64,000 nt of DNA, from NCBI GenBank assembly GCA_037447655.1, contig JBBHKE010000909.1:1-64000 (forward strand). The letters run 5' to 3'. The translations under genes were made by a program, and so were the position numbers. The notes below the pieces were generated by a model. The model was not told the DNA's origin and searched no databases. It saw only the letters and a list, made by a program, of their open reading frames with translations. This document shows positions 1 to 9,156 of the stretch, piece after piece (the first letter of the stretch is position 1; each line of letters opens with the position of its first letter). The DNA comes from Zygnema cylindricum. Taxonomy: Eukaryota; Streptophyta; Zygnematophyceae; Zygnematales; Zygnemataceae.

Positions 1-305
1 TTACACTTAACGGTTAGGACTATCGGCTACCAGCTATCTAACATATAGCAGGTACCAAGATCAAATCCTGGTTTCGACATCTACCTTTTTATTAAATAAA
101 CTTATCGGTAAATATAAACTAATATATTTCTAGTAAACCTCTGGATAGCCTAGGTAGCCATGGCTCTAGCTTCCACTCCAACTTCCTCGTGACTGCGAAA
201 AGTGTGAGAGTTAGAGAGAGAAGTTAGAGATAGACTGCCTCGGCTTCTTTTTGTATTTTAATTTAGACCTAGAAAATACTTAAAAAAGAACCATCAATTT
301 CTACA
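1..305 (-). mobile_element. Copia LTR, minus strand, cut by window edge
   Basis: Reads on the minus strand as the first about 300 bp of an LTR starting TGTAGAAATTG at 305. It aligns along its length with the minus-strand LTR at 59200-59512, sharing the GATCAAATCCTG core, the GTAGCCATGGCTCTAGC block and the AGTTAGAGATAGACTGCC block. The rest of the element lies left of the window, so it could be a 5' LTR, a 3' LTR or a solo LTR. Its TG end sits directly against plus-strand RNase H sequence. Confidence 0.85.
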
Positions 306-697
306 ATGGGGCTTGTTGGTGGAGTAGCAAACAGCAAAAGGTTATTTCTCTGTCCACCATGGAGGCTGAGTATATGGCCTCTTGCTCTGCTGTAAAAGAA
401 TTGATGTGGGTCAAGTCTTCGCTTGGTGAGCTTGGTCACCTTAAGAGTGGTGTGCATAAATTTTTTTGTGATAATCAGGCAGCAATTGTTATTTCTGTCA
501 ATCCTAAACATCATTTTAAAGCCAAACACATAGACATTAAACTCAACTTTGTTAGAGAGAAGGTGGAAAACAAATTATTCAGTTAAGAGAACAGACTAGA
601 TAGCGAGATGGTAGCACATATAATTACCAAACCTATGCCTTCCCCTAAGCTAATTTTTTGCAGGGAGAAGTGCGGTCTGAAATTAAAGAGTGACTAA
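306..697 (+). pseudogene. Copia RNase H fragment
   Basis: The last about 130 codons of a Ty1-copia polyprotein, closely matching the RNase H end of the element at 59526-60905. The frame runs from GACWWSSKQQKV through STMEAEYMASCSAVKELMWV and the HFKAKHIDIKLNFVREKVEN block to KPMPSPKLIFCREKCGLKLK. An in-frame TAA near 583 interrupts it, and the normal stop follows at 695-697. The 5' side is lost: the sequence begins at the LTR junction at 305/306. RNase H would remove the RNA strand during reverse transcription, but this copy is dead. Confidence 0.85.
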
Positions 698-710
698 AAA
701 ACAATGGGAG

Positions 711-1739
711 TGTAGAATTTAATGGTTTTTTTAGTATTTTCTAGGTCTAAAATGAAACGCAGAAAAGAAGCCAGGCAGTCTGCCTCTAACTCCTATTTTC
801 AGCTCCCACACTTGTCGCAACCATTAAAGGTTGAAGAGGGAGCTAGAGCCATGGCTGCCTCTGTTGTCCAGAGAGAGAGACACGCAGTTGTTTTAGTAAG
901 GTTTACTAAAGGATACTTGACGGACCAAGGATTTGATCCTGGTACCTGCCGTCTGTCAAGTTAGTCGGTAGCGGTTTGCTTTATCCTACAAGTCTAGGAT
1001 CGGTTCCATAACAAATTCGGTTCCATAACAAATATTTAAATAATTACACTAGAACTAATTCATTTAACTGAAAATATATAAGTCATGCATAGATACAGTT
1101 TTGTAAAGTACGATGTACGATACGGTTCGCAAACGGATACCGCGCATTTTGTTTCGACAACGAAACAAATATCACGCAAGTATGTATGACGGCTACGATT
1201 GAAAACTTGTTTTGATCGGATGGCTGCGAAAGATGCGGAGATCGGGGAATAGGATTTTGGCGGTTTGCGGTCACCACCACATCGCTTGACACGTGGCACA
1301 ACCACATTGGACTGCGGCAACTCTGGAGATTACGCGAACAAATCTGGATATGACATGTGTCGACATTTCGGCCATGTTGTACGATGGCGGTACAGAAAGT
1401 ACATCGACACCTGTACTTTGATGTACAACACTGTTACGTGATTGGTGCTATACTTCAGTAGATAAAGTTTAGAGAAAGATAGGACTTAGACAAATTTGGT
1501 AGATAGGACCCACCCTCCGAGAGAGCATCTGCCATAACTTACTACTCAGGGGAGCAAATTCAGAGATTCTTTTTGCTTTCGACTCAAGGGAGTCCTGCTT
1601 TCACGGGGGTGAATCTGTTCAAAGTTTTTGTCTACCAGGGTGGCATTTATTCTTATTGAAACACAAAGGGGTCAGGGTTATCCTAGAGGCTTCGTGTGAG
1701 CTTCTTACTTTGAGGACCTATGGAGGTCTTAGAGTTGCA
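711..1739 (+). mobile_element. Copia 3' LTR, plus strand (1,029 bp)
   Basis: Begins TGTAGAATTT directly after a purine tract (ACAATGGGAG) downstream of the RNase H stop, and ends TTGCA at 1739. The end is set by comparison with the right-hand LTR, which ends GAGTTTCA at the matching place. It contains a conserved hairpin (915-961) and the CCATGGCTGCC block shared by all LTRs of this family here. Confidence 0.8.
915..961 (+). other. Conserved nested hairpin in LTR
   Basis: An outer stem (ACTTGAC with GTCAAGT) encloses an inner AGGAT-TTG-ATCCT hairpin. The equivalent position in the LTR at 57773-57820 has an outer CTGAC/GTCAG stem, and in the LTR at 59267-59305 an outer GCCGGC/GCCGGC stem. The outer sequences differ but still pair, while the inner hairpin is kept. 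Confidence 0.6.
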
Positions 1740-2611
1740 GTCAAAACGTCTCAAACCTTAAATATCTACAATGTCATAAGAAACTATACGCCCACAACCG
1801 TCCCTAATTTGTAAACGTCATCGGTTGTAGCAAGTTTTGTAATCGTCTACAACCGTCACAAATTACACTCACGGGTACATCAATCACAATTTAAGTAACG
1901 TTTTTTTTGTGTTACAGCAGAACGCTTTAAATGCACGGAAAATCTTTCCTAAAAAACAAAGTACAAGAATAAGTTTCGGTTACACGGGAAAGTGCCCTAA
2001 GTTACAACCTTACAAAAAAATCTAAAAAATTAGAAGTACATTTTGTGTCATCCTCAAACTTAAAGTGTACTGCATGTTGTCTTCTTTTGTTTTTCGACCC
2101 ACAGCCACGTCAAGAAATATCACCTTCAAACTTTATTTCAAAACACATCGTCCATGTGGTTTAAATTAAAGTAACGCTTGTCCACAAATAGTAAAACGGC
2201 GTCGCACGTGTCAAAAGGTTTCAAATATTTTAGACGTTTTCAAATGACGAGGAAAAGTACACAATTTGTTTTGTTTTGTCCGTTTGCGTTCATTACGACG
2301 AGGAAAAGTACACAGTTTGTTTTGTTTTGTCCTTTGCATCTGATACGAAGATTTTTTTGTAGGGTTCTTCATATTTCGATGCACATTCGCATTGACCAGA
2401 CGTGAGACTCAAGGGCAAAACGGATCTTCTTCAACCTTGAAACGACGTATACTGGAGGGCGGTTCATCTATAATGTCACGGAAAGACATGCGACTTCACA
2501 AACGGTTACAAAAATTAACGTACGACAACACAAATTGCAGACATTGACAACCGTCACAAGTATTGTCAACGTGTACAATCGTCACATGTGCAAGTAACAA
2601 TTTTGTTATCA
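1740..2611. mobile_element. Remnants of TIR elements (families A and B)
   Basis: 1745-1990 resembles one end of the family A element at 24962-25899: ATCTACAATGTCA, CGTCTACAACCGTCAC, then an end like GGTTACACGGGAAAGTGCCC followed by TAA. 1991-2610 resembles internal parts of the family B element at 28651-29417 in the opposite orientation (CGACCCACAGCCACGTC, AAAACACATCG). The boundaries between fragments are approximate. No gene seen. Confidence 0.5.
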
Positions 2612-2804
2612 GGGTACGGCCTGATGTGGCTAACTAGGGGTTTTTTTCTGTCGTTTTTCCTTTAAAACTTAGCGTCGTACTGCTAATGTAGCAACCGTAT
2701 GAGAATATCACAAAATCGTAGATTAAAATTTGCATCATCCTCTAACTTCGTATGTAATAAAAGTTGTCGTCTTGTGTTTTTTCGACCCACTGTCACGTCA
2801 TCTT

Positions 2805-2809
2805 CAAAC
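2805..2809. repeat. Target site duplication CAAAC (left)
   Basis: Five bases CAAAC immediately before the 5' LTR, repeated immediately after the 3' LTR at 7356-7360. Five bp is the usual copia integrase duplication length. Confidence 0.95.
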
Positions 2810-3771
2810 TATTGTTTTGAAAAGTCGGTTTCGTGCGTAACTGCTAATTGGATTTAATATGGAGGTTTGAATAGATTCACGGATTGGGGGAGCGAACGGA
2901 TTTTTTATTAAAGTTACGTAAAAGACTCATTGAGTGGTGTGAACAAGCAATGACAAATGGACGGCGGATCGCGAAGCGATCCGATGTAAAATAAACGGAA
3001 TGTTGAAATAGGCGCCGCCGGTACGGAGCAGCTGCGACGCAGTTAAGTCAACGCAGTTGCGGCTATTTTTATGATCCGTATGGAAAGCGCAGCCAGCGCA
3101 GCTAGCGCAACTACGGATAATATGAATAGGATAGATTTCAAGTAATGATGATTAAACGATAGTGGTAGCTTAGTGGTTGCTTAGTGGTAGCTTAGTTTTT
3201 GACATACGAAGAGTACGGTGTAAATATTATGTACAACAGAGGTTTGTCCTTTTGACTAGTTAGGTTATTAGAGTAGATACAGTACGGCTGGTATGCCTCC
3301 GTACTCTGAGTATAACTTGCAGGACTTAGATTATTTTATGCATCGCAGTCAAGTTAATCAACGTAATGGCAAACTGTTTTCTGCATCTTTGACCTGTTGG
3401 TGTGATCACTCTGATTGGTGCTTTCATGTGAAACTTTGTGGAGTTATTCTATGACATAGAATATATATGTGTGTGAAGTTTCATTGTATTTCAGTATTTC
3501 TGTAAGATTCTGTGAACAGTCTAAGTGGTTAGTTTGTGAAGTTGTCAGCTATTTTTGGGAAACTCTGGAGCCTGTATCTTCTATATGCCTTGGTGGATTT
3601 GGCTGTAACTTTGGGAGTTTACATTGTATATGGTATACTGCATATTGGTACAGTTTGAGACTATTTCGTTTAGTGTGGAGTAATCTGTGTCGCCTGAAAC
3701 ACAGCTGTTTTTGAGGTAGTCTGTGGGTGTTTCCGTGAGTAATCCATGGCTGAAATAAGCTATGGACAACA
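2810..3771 (+). mobile_element. 5' LTR of the gag-only element
   Basis: 962 bp, near-identical to 6394-7355. It contains a perfect short hairpin (GGATCGC-GAA-GCGATCC at about 2967-2983) and a tandem AGTGGTAGCTTAGTGGTTGC motif near 3160-3200. It ends ...TATGGACAACA. The gag start codon at 3746 lies inside this LTR, 26 bp before its end. Confidence 0.93.
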
Positions 3772-5467
3772 GGTTATGGGCCCACACCCATGGCTACCTA
3801 TATTTGATGGATCAAAATATCACTACTGGAAGTGTGCGCTCGAGAGCTACTTCGAGATGATGGAGCTAATGGATGTGGTGTATGGTACTTTGGCCGAAAC
3901 ATCAAATGAATGGAAAAGGAAAAATCATGAGTGTCTAAGGGTTATCAAGAACTCCTTGACTGAGGATTTGGTAATGTCATACCTAAGTTTTAAAAGGGCA
4001 GCTGAATTATGGAAGAGCTTAGAATGTATGTATGCAAAGACGTCTTTATATCATTGGCTTAGTAGTGTTACCAAAATAGTTGAACACAAATATGTAGGAG
4101 GTAGTATGGAGAAACACTGTATTGACTTACAAGTATTATATGCAGAAAATGATTTGGCAAGAGGAAACTTTACAGATGCTCAACAAGTTATCTTGTTAAT
4201 GAGAAGCCTACCTAAAGAATATAAGAGTGCACTAGATCGATTGACTTTAATTGATAATAATGATTGGAGCATAACTGTAGCTAGACGAGTCATTCTAGAT
4301 GAAGAGGCTAATAGAAAGGTTTTATCAAGTGAAAGGAATATAAAGGAATCTAAGTCTCAATTTCATAAATTTAAAGGTAATATTGAGTTCGGAGATCGGC
4401 CAAAGAATTGTTTTTACTGTAATGATTTAGGACATACCTTCAGGGTATGTCCATCGTATAAAAGTGCATGTGTTACAGGGAATTTCAGAGATGGATGGGA
4501 CAACACCCTAGTTCGAACCCCAACGAGAAAGGAATCGAGTGCTTTCTTGAGTGAGAGACAAGACTCGACAAATGACAAAAGGCATACACCGTGTGTTGAC
4601 GAATTTATTTATTTACCGACCTTCTGTGCTGTTTGGAATGGAGTAAAGGAGGAGGTGACAGAAAAGGATTTAGTGTCTGTCCCTATTCCAGACATCAGAT
4701 TAGTGAGTAACAAAGAGTTACAGGAGGAAGAGTTGTTCGAAGTAAGAGAAATTAGAGGAAGTGAAGGTCACTTGCAAGTGGAAGCCGAAAAATACTTACA
4801 CATAAAGACTAATAAACTAAACCCAATTTTTCTAGAAGGACCGGGCGAAGATATGAAGAAAACTGGAATTAAGAATGAGGTGTATAATGTGGAAACTGGC
4901 GGAAGGAGTTATGTCACCAAAGATAGTGTGGTGAAGGACGAAAGAGAGAAAGACACGATTTCTATGACCTTATCAGATGAAAAATTTGTGAGTGAAAATT
5001 GCTTACAAGAAAGTTTGTTAACTAAAGTAAGAGGAGTTGAAGGAAGTGATGGACACTTAGAAGCTGAAACTAGAAATAAGGTGGTCGTGAAAATTGGTGA
5101 ACTAGGAGAAAAACAAAGAAAAACTATTCAGAAAATTGGAGTGAGAAAAGAAGTTTGTGGGAGTGAAAAATGTAATAGAAATGCAAAAGTTAAAAGAGTG
5201 CAGCTGAAAAGAAGAAGAATCACAATTAAAATTTCTCAGATGAATGAAGTTGATGGAAGTAGCAAATCTATGGAGAAAAACATAAAGGTGAAACAGAAAA
5301 CTAGTATTTTTGACATTAAACAAGTAGAAAATTGTGACAGAAATGTAAACCTTCAAACAAGACAAAAGATCATGAAGAGAACAAAAAGAAGATGTAATAT
5401 TCAAAGGATCAAGGGTAGAAGAAAACATGATCAGAAAGTGATCAAGATAAGAGAGCGGGAGAAATGA
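3746..5467 (+). CDS. Copia-type Gag with long basic C-terminal extension
   Basis: A 573-residue ORF. Residues 16-200 are a copia Gag/UBN2-like region (LPIFDGSKYHYWK at the start, LMRSLPKEYKSALD in the middle). Residues 222-235 form a zinc knuckle, CFYCNDLGHTFRVC (CX2CX4HX4C), which would bind RNA in the virus-like particle. Past the knuckle there is no protease motif. Instead residues 310-573 form a Lys/Arg/Glu-rich tail with an internal repeat (about 321-382 and 416-472, both with a GSEGHL/GSDGHL core) and a strongly basic end. I recognise no family for the tail. The longest start is the ATG at 3746 inside the LTR; the in-frame ATG of the primer-binding site (residue 11) is an equally good candidate. 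Confidence 0.85.
   Translation: MAEISYGQQVMGPHPWLPIFDGSKYHYWKCALESYFEMMELMDVVYGTLAETSNEWKRKNHECLRVIKNSLTEDLVMSYLSFKRAAELWKSLECMYAKTSLYHWLSSVTKIVEHKYVGGSMEKHCIDLQVLYAENDLARGNFTDAQQVILLMRSLPKEYKSALDRLTLIDNNDWSITVARRVILDEEANRKVLSSERNIKESKSQFHKFKGNIEFGDRPKNCFYCNDLGHTFRVCPSYKSACVTGNFRDGWDNTLVRTPTRKESSAFLSERQDSTNDKRHTPCVDEFIYLPTFCAVWNGVKEEVTEKDLVSVPIPDIRLVSNKELQEEELFEVREIRGSEGHLQVEAEKYLHIKTNKLNPIFLEGPGEDMKKTGIKNEVYNVETGGRSYVTKDSVVKDEREKDTISMTLSDEKFVSENCLQESLLTKVRGVEGSDGHLEAETRNKVVVKIGELGEKQRKTIQKIGVRKEVCGSEKCNRNAKVKRVQLKRRRITIKISQMNEVDGSSKSMEKNIKVKQKTSIFDIKQVENCDRNVNLQTRQKIMKRTKRRCNIQRIKGRRKHDQKVIKIREREK
3772..3786 (+). promoter_or_regulatory. Primer-binding site matching tRNA-iMet anticodon arm
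   Basis: GGTTATGGGCCCAC starts directly after the LTR with no spacer. It is complementary over 14 contiguous bases to the anticodon arm of plant initiator tRNA-Met (GTGGGCCCATAACC), not to the tRNA 3' end used by most copia elements. Drosophila copia is known to be primed by a tRNA-iMet 5' half through the same region. Here the site lies within the gag frame and encodes VMGP, so its ATG faces the tRNA anticodon. Confidence 0.8.
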
Positions 5468-6393
5468 TTTTCTGGAGTACATTTTTGAAGAATGTGAATT
5501 TAGAGAAATCTTAATTTTGGAAAAACTTATATTACAGGCATGTCTTATAAAGACAACTTCGTTTGGCATTCGATTTGTTTTTGGTAGGATTTTAGATTTG
5601 TAATCTTCCATGTTGAGTTAGTTGAAAAGAAACAAAAAGATTTATTTATGTATTTTTTTTAAGACGAAGGAGGTAGTGGAAGCAATGACTTGTTCAGAGA
5701 GGAATATTTCGAAAGACATGGCAGAGCGCAGCGAAAGCAGTGGAGAATCATCGGAAGAAGTTCGCGTCGAGAACAATGACACAGCATAGCGGGGCAGCGA
5801 AAGGAGTGGTGATGTATGACACTTACACGCTGATTTTTCTATTCCACGTGCACGAAACTAATATTCAGGGGTTATGCATTTATGGCGTAAAGGGAGCTAT
5901 TACAAGACACTTTTTGCAAGAAGGCAACAAGCAACTGGGAATTGGCAGAGGGCAGCAAGAGCAATGGCGACGTCGGCAAAGCACTGGTGATGTGTTGTTT
6001 CTGCTAAATTTATTGTATGATAAACAGTGGAGGTTGATACAGAATTTTGAATATTTAAATATTTTATTTTTTTTCTTTTGTTTATCCATTAGAGTATAAA
6101 CATTTGCGTACAGCAAGGACTAATGAGTCTAAAGCTTTAGGGGAGTGTAGAATTTGAAAGCTTTAGTCTCAATAGATGAGGCTATGAGGAGGAAGTTAAA
6201 GGTGAAAAAGTACACGCTGCACTTTGTATTCATACTGCGCTGCGATGTCAAACTAGCGCAGCGTAGCAGCATAGCAGTACACGCTGCACTTTGTATTCAT
6301 ACTGCGCTGCGATGTCAAACTAGCGCAGCGTAGCAACATAGCATTACACGGTGCATATTTTTCTGGGTGCACGAAACTAAATTTTCGGGGGAG
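5468..6393 (+). other. Non-coding 3' interior of gag-only element
   Basis: No convincing ORF. It holds a 67-bp tandem duplication (6210-6276 and 6277-6343, each with GTACACGCTGCACTTTG and CTGCGCTGCGATGTC) and a stretch near 6137-6155 reading AGGGGAGTGTAGAATTTG. The latter looks like the polypurine-tract/LTR-start junction of the autonomous TGTAGAA family. The functional polypurine tract is about 6385-6393. Confidence 0.7.
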
Positions 6394-7355
6394 TGTTGTT
6401 TTGAAAAGTCAGTTTCGTGCGTAACTGCTTATTGGATTTAATATGGAGGTTTGAATAGATTCACGGATTGGGGGAGCAAACGGATTGTTTATTAAAGTTA
6501 CGTAAAAGACTCATTGAGTGGTGTGAACAAGCAATGACAAATGGACGGCGGATCGCGAAGCGATCTGATGTAAAATAAACGGAATGTTTAAATAGGCGCC
6601 GCCGGTACGGAGCAGCTGCGACGCAGTTAAGTCAACGCAGTTGCGGCTATTTTTATGATCCGTACAGAAATCGCAGCCAGCGCAGCTAGCGCAACTACGG
6701 ATAATATGAATAGGATAGATTTCAAGTAACGATGATTAAACGATAGTGGTAGCTTAGTGGTTGCTTAGTGGTAGCTTAGTTTTTGACATACGAAGAGTAC
6801 GGTGTAAATATTATGTACAACAGAGGTTTGTCCTTTTGACTAGTTAGGTTATTATAGTAGATACAGTATGGCTGGTATGCCTCCGTACTCTGAGTATAAC
6901 TTGCAGGACTTAGATTATTTTATGCATCGCAGTCAAGTTAATCAACGTAATGGCAAACTGTTTTCTGCATCTTTGACCTGTTGGTGTGATCACTCTGATT
7001 GGTGCTTTCATGTGAAACTTTGTGGAGTTATTCTATGATATAGAATCTATATGTGTGTGAAGTTTCATTGTATTTCAGTATTTCTGTAAGATTCTGTGAA
7101 CGGTCTAAGTGGTTAGTTTGTGAAGCTGTCAGCTATTTTTGGGAAACTCTGGAGCCTGTATCTTCTAGATGCCTTAGTGGATTTGGCTGTAACTTTGGGA
7201 GTTTACATTTTATATGGTATACTGCATATTGGTACAGTTTGAGACTATTTCGTTTAGTGTGGAGTAATCTGTGTCGCCTGAAACACAGCTGTTTTTGAGG
7301 TAGTCTGTGGGTGTTTCCGTGAGTAATCCATGGCTGAAATAAGCTATGGACTACA
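6394..7355 (+). mobile_element. 3' LTR of the gag-only element
   Basis: 962 bp, starting TGTTGTTTTG after the GGGGGAG purine tract and ending GGACTACA. It has the same length as the 5' LTR and only scattered substitutions against it. Confidence 0.93.
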
Positions 7356-7360
7356 CAAAC
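7356..7360. repeat. Target site duplication CAAAC (right)
   Basis: Exact copy of 2805-2809, directly after the 3' LTR end at 7355. It confirms that 2810-7355 is one complete insertion. Confidence 0.95.
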
Positions 7361-8096
7361 CTATCTTAAAACACATCGGCAATGTGTTTTAAATAAAGTA
7401 AAACTGCTTTCATAAATAGGAAAACAATTCTCACGTGTGAAAAGTTTTCATAAGTTTTTGATGACGAAAAAAAATACAAGGTTGTATACTTTTGTCCGTT
7501 TGCATCTTGTACGGTTTTTTTCTATAAGGGGTCTCAAGGTTGCAATGCCATTTTACGAAAAGGTGAGAAATGTGTGAAGGCGCCACTGCAGCTCGCTCCT
7601 CTCTCGCTTTGCTCACCTTGCCTCTCCTTCACTCCAAACTTCGCTACTTTGTAGCACCAATGGAGAAAGGGACAATGCTGAGGGCGGCCGCACGTGCTCA
7701 AACCAAGTCATGATGGAAAGAGTTTGACAAACGCGCCCAAAAAAAAATGCTTTTAATTTTGTATGGGCCTAAAGAATTGTATTTCCATTCATGGCGGCCG
7801 GACAAGAGAAGCAAACGCAAAGGCGGGTTGTACAACTCTGGCTGCAAGGCGGCACGTCAATGATGTCACCCCATGACATGCGACATACCAAATCGTTTCA
7901 AAAATTATGATGTGTCTTGCGACGCATCAAATTTTTCCAAAAAATAAGGTGTGGCAAGACAAGTTGTAGACGTTGACAATCGTCACGGCCATTGTCGACG
8001 TATACAATCGTCACACCCTTAAGTAACAATTTCGTTGTTACACATTCGGACATTCAAAAACCGTTTTTGACGAATTTGCGTTAGAATACGAAGTAA

Positions 8097-9153
8097 GGGT
8101 ACTTTCGCATGTAATCGAAGCTTTAGTCTTGTAACTTTGTTTTTAGCGAAGATTCTCCGTACTACTTTTAAAGCATACGTATGTAACTTTACTTTAGATT
8201 GTGACGGATGTAGACGTGTGTGTAATTGTGACAGCTGTAGACGACTACAAAACTCGCAACAATTGATGACGTTTACAAAATAACGACGGTTGTAGACATC
8301 TATCTACTTGTGACATTGTAGATGTTTAGGGTTTGTGACATTTTGACGTCACACTCAAATTATGACAGCGTCGACATCACAAATTCTAAAACTTTTCGCC
8401 ATGGTTTCCCGATTCTGTTTTTTAGTCTTTTCTCACTCTACTTGCCATCAAAATATGCCCAAATATAGTAAAAAGAAATTGTTTGTAGAGATCTTTCATT
8501 TGATACCATTATTGACGTTTTTCATTTCAATAATTGTGAGATAGACGCGGTAGTGGGAGAGAGAGAGAGAGAGGCGTTGTTACGGATTTCGCTTTTGCGA
8601 AATGGCGTCCGTTGGTCGAGACCCCCTTCAGTCCTCCACGACGCGTGTACGGATAAAAACGCACGAAAAAAAAGTCACGCACAGAATGGAAATGTGCAGT
8701 GGGTTTTTTTTTGGTGCTCCGCGCACAAAAATTGTCAAAAACTTCCGACACGTGCGATAGCATCTGCCTCTTCGCTCACCCCATGGAACTTCGTTTAAAA
8801 TCACCTCGCGAGCTGATTTTATGTAAAGTTTGAAGATGAGTTGGAAGGACGCCAAAGTGGGTTTAAACGCGCTAGACGACCAACTCTAATACATATAAAG
8901 CTTCAAGGTAACGCAACTTGTACGGTTGTAATTTCATTTTTTTGGTACGGCTGCGGATTTTCTCGTTTTTTTTCTAAGTTGTGGAGTAAAACGACATAAA
9001 ATAATTGTAACTTTAGCACATGCGAAGGTACCCTAAGTTCATTAAGTTACAATTACATAGCGCCGTATCCTTATTGGGAAACTTGAAAACAGTGTACAAA
9101 GAATCTGCGCTAGAATACAACGTAAGTTCGTTGAGTTACAAGTACATGGGGAC
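8097..9153 (-). mobile_element. Family A TIR element, reverse orientation
   Basis: Preceded by TAA (8094-8096). It carries the family A internal blocks in reverse: TAGATGTTTAGGGTTTGTGACA, a TGACGTCAC box and GCCATGGTTTCCCGATTCTG. It ends near TACATGGGGAC followed by TTA (9154-9156), which is also the left target site of the next element. The left repeat is diverged and the right end approximate. No coding capacity recognised. Confidence 0.6.
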
Positions 9154-9156
9154 TTA

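Larger units (their letters stand above)
2810..7355 (+). mobile_element. Complete gag-only LTR retrotransposon (TR-GAG type)
   Basis: A 4,546-bp element with two LTRs of exactly 962 bp and a CAAAC target duplication. Its order is 5' LTR, primer-binding site, one long gag ORF, about 0.9 kb of non-coding DNA, a polypurine tract (TCGGGGGAG) and 3' LTR. No protease, integrase, reverse transcriptase or RNase H is present, which matches the plant class called TR-GAG. It must move with enzymes from an autonomous relative. The LTRs differ by roughly 20-25 substitutions and no net indel, so the insertion is fairly young. The first two bases of the 5' LTR are TA where the 3' LTR has TG. Confidence 0.93.
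2612..8093 (-). mobile_element. Family B TIR element split by a retrotransposon
   Basis: The two halves, 2612-2809 and 7361 to about 8093, are colinear with the reverse complement of the family B element at 28651-29417. Both contain the GTGGCTAA start block, TTTTTCGACCCACTGTCACG and then AAAACACATCGGC. The gag-only retrotransposon at 2810-7355 lies between them. The right terminal repeat is degraded where it meets the next element at 8097, so that end is approximate. Confidence 0.7.

Noticed and set aside
3469-3714. 81-codon ORF present in both LTRs of the gag-only element
   Set aside because: Conserved only because the LTRs are near-identical; Cys/Trp-rich with no known motif and no coding-type change pattern.
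5102-5611. 169-codon minus-strand open frame opposite the Gag tail
   Set aside because: Antisense shadow of a Lys/Arg/Glu-rich ORF; Ser/Phe-rich composition with no domain.
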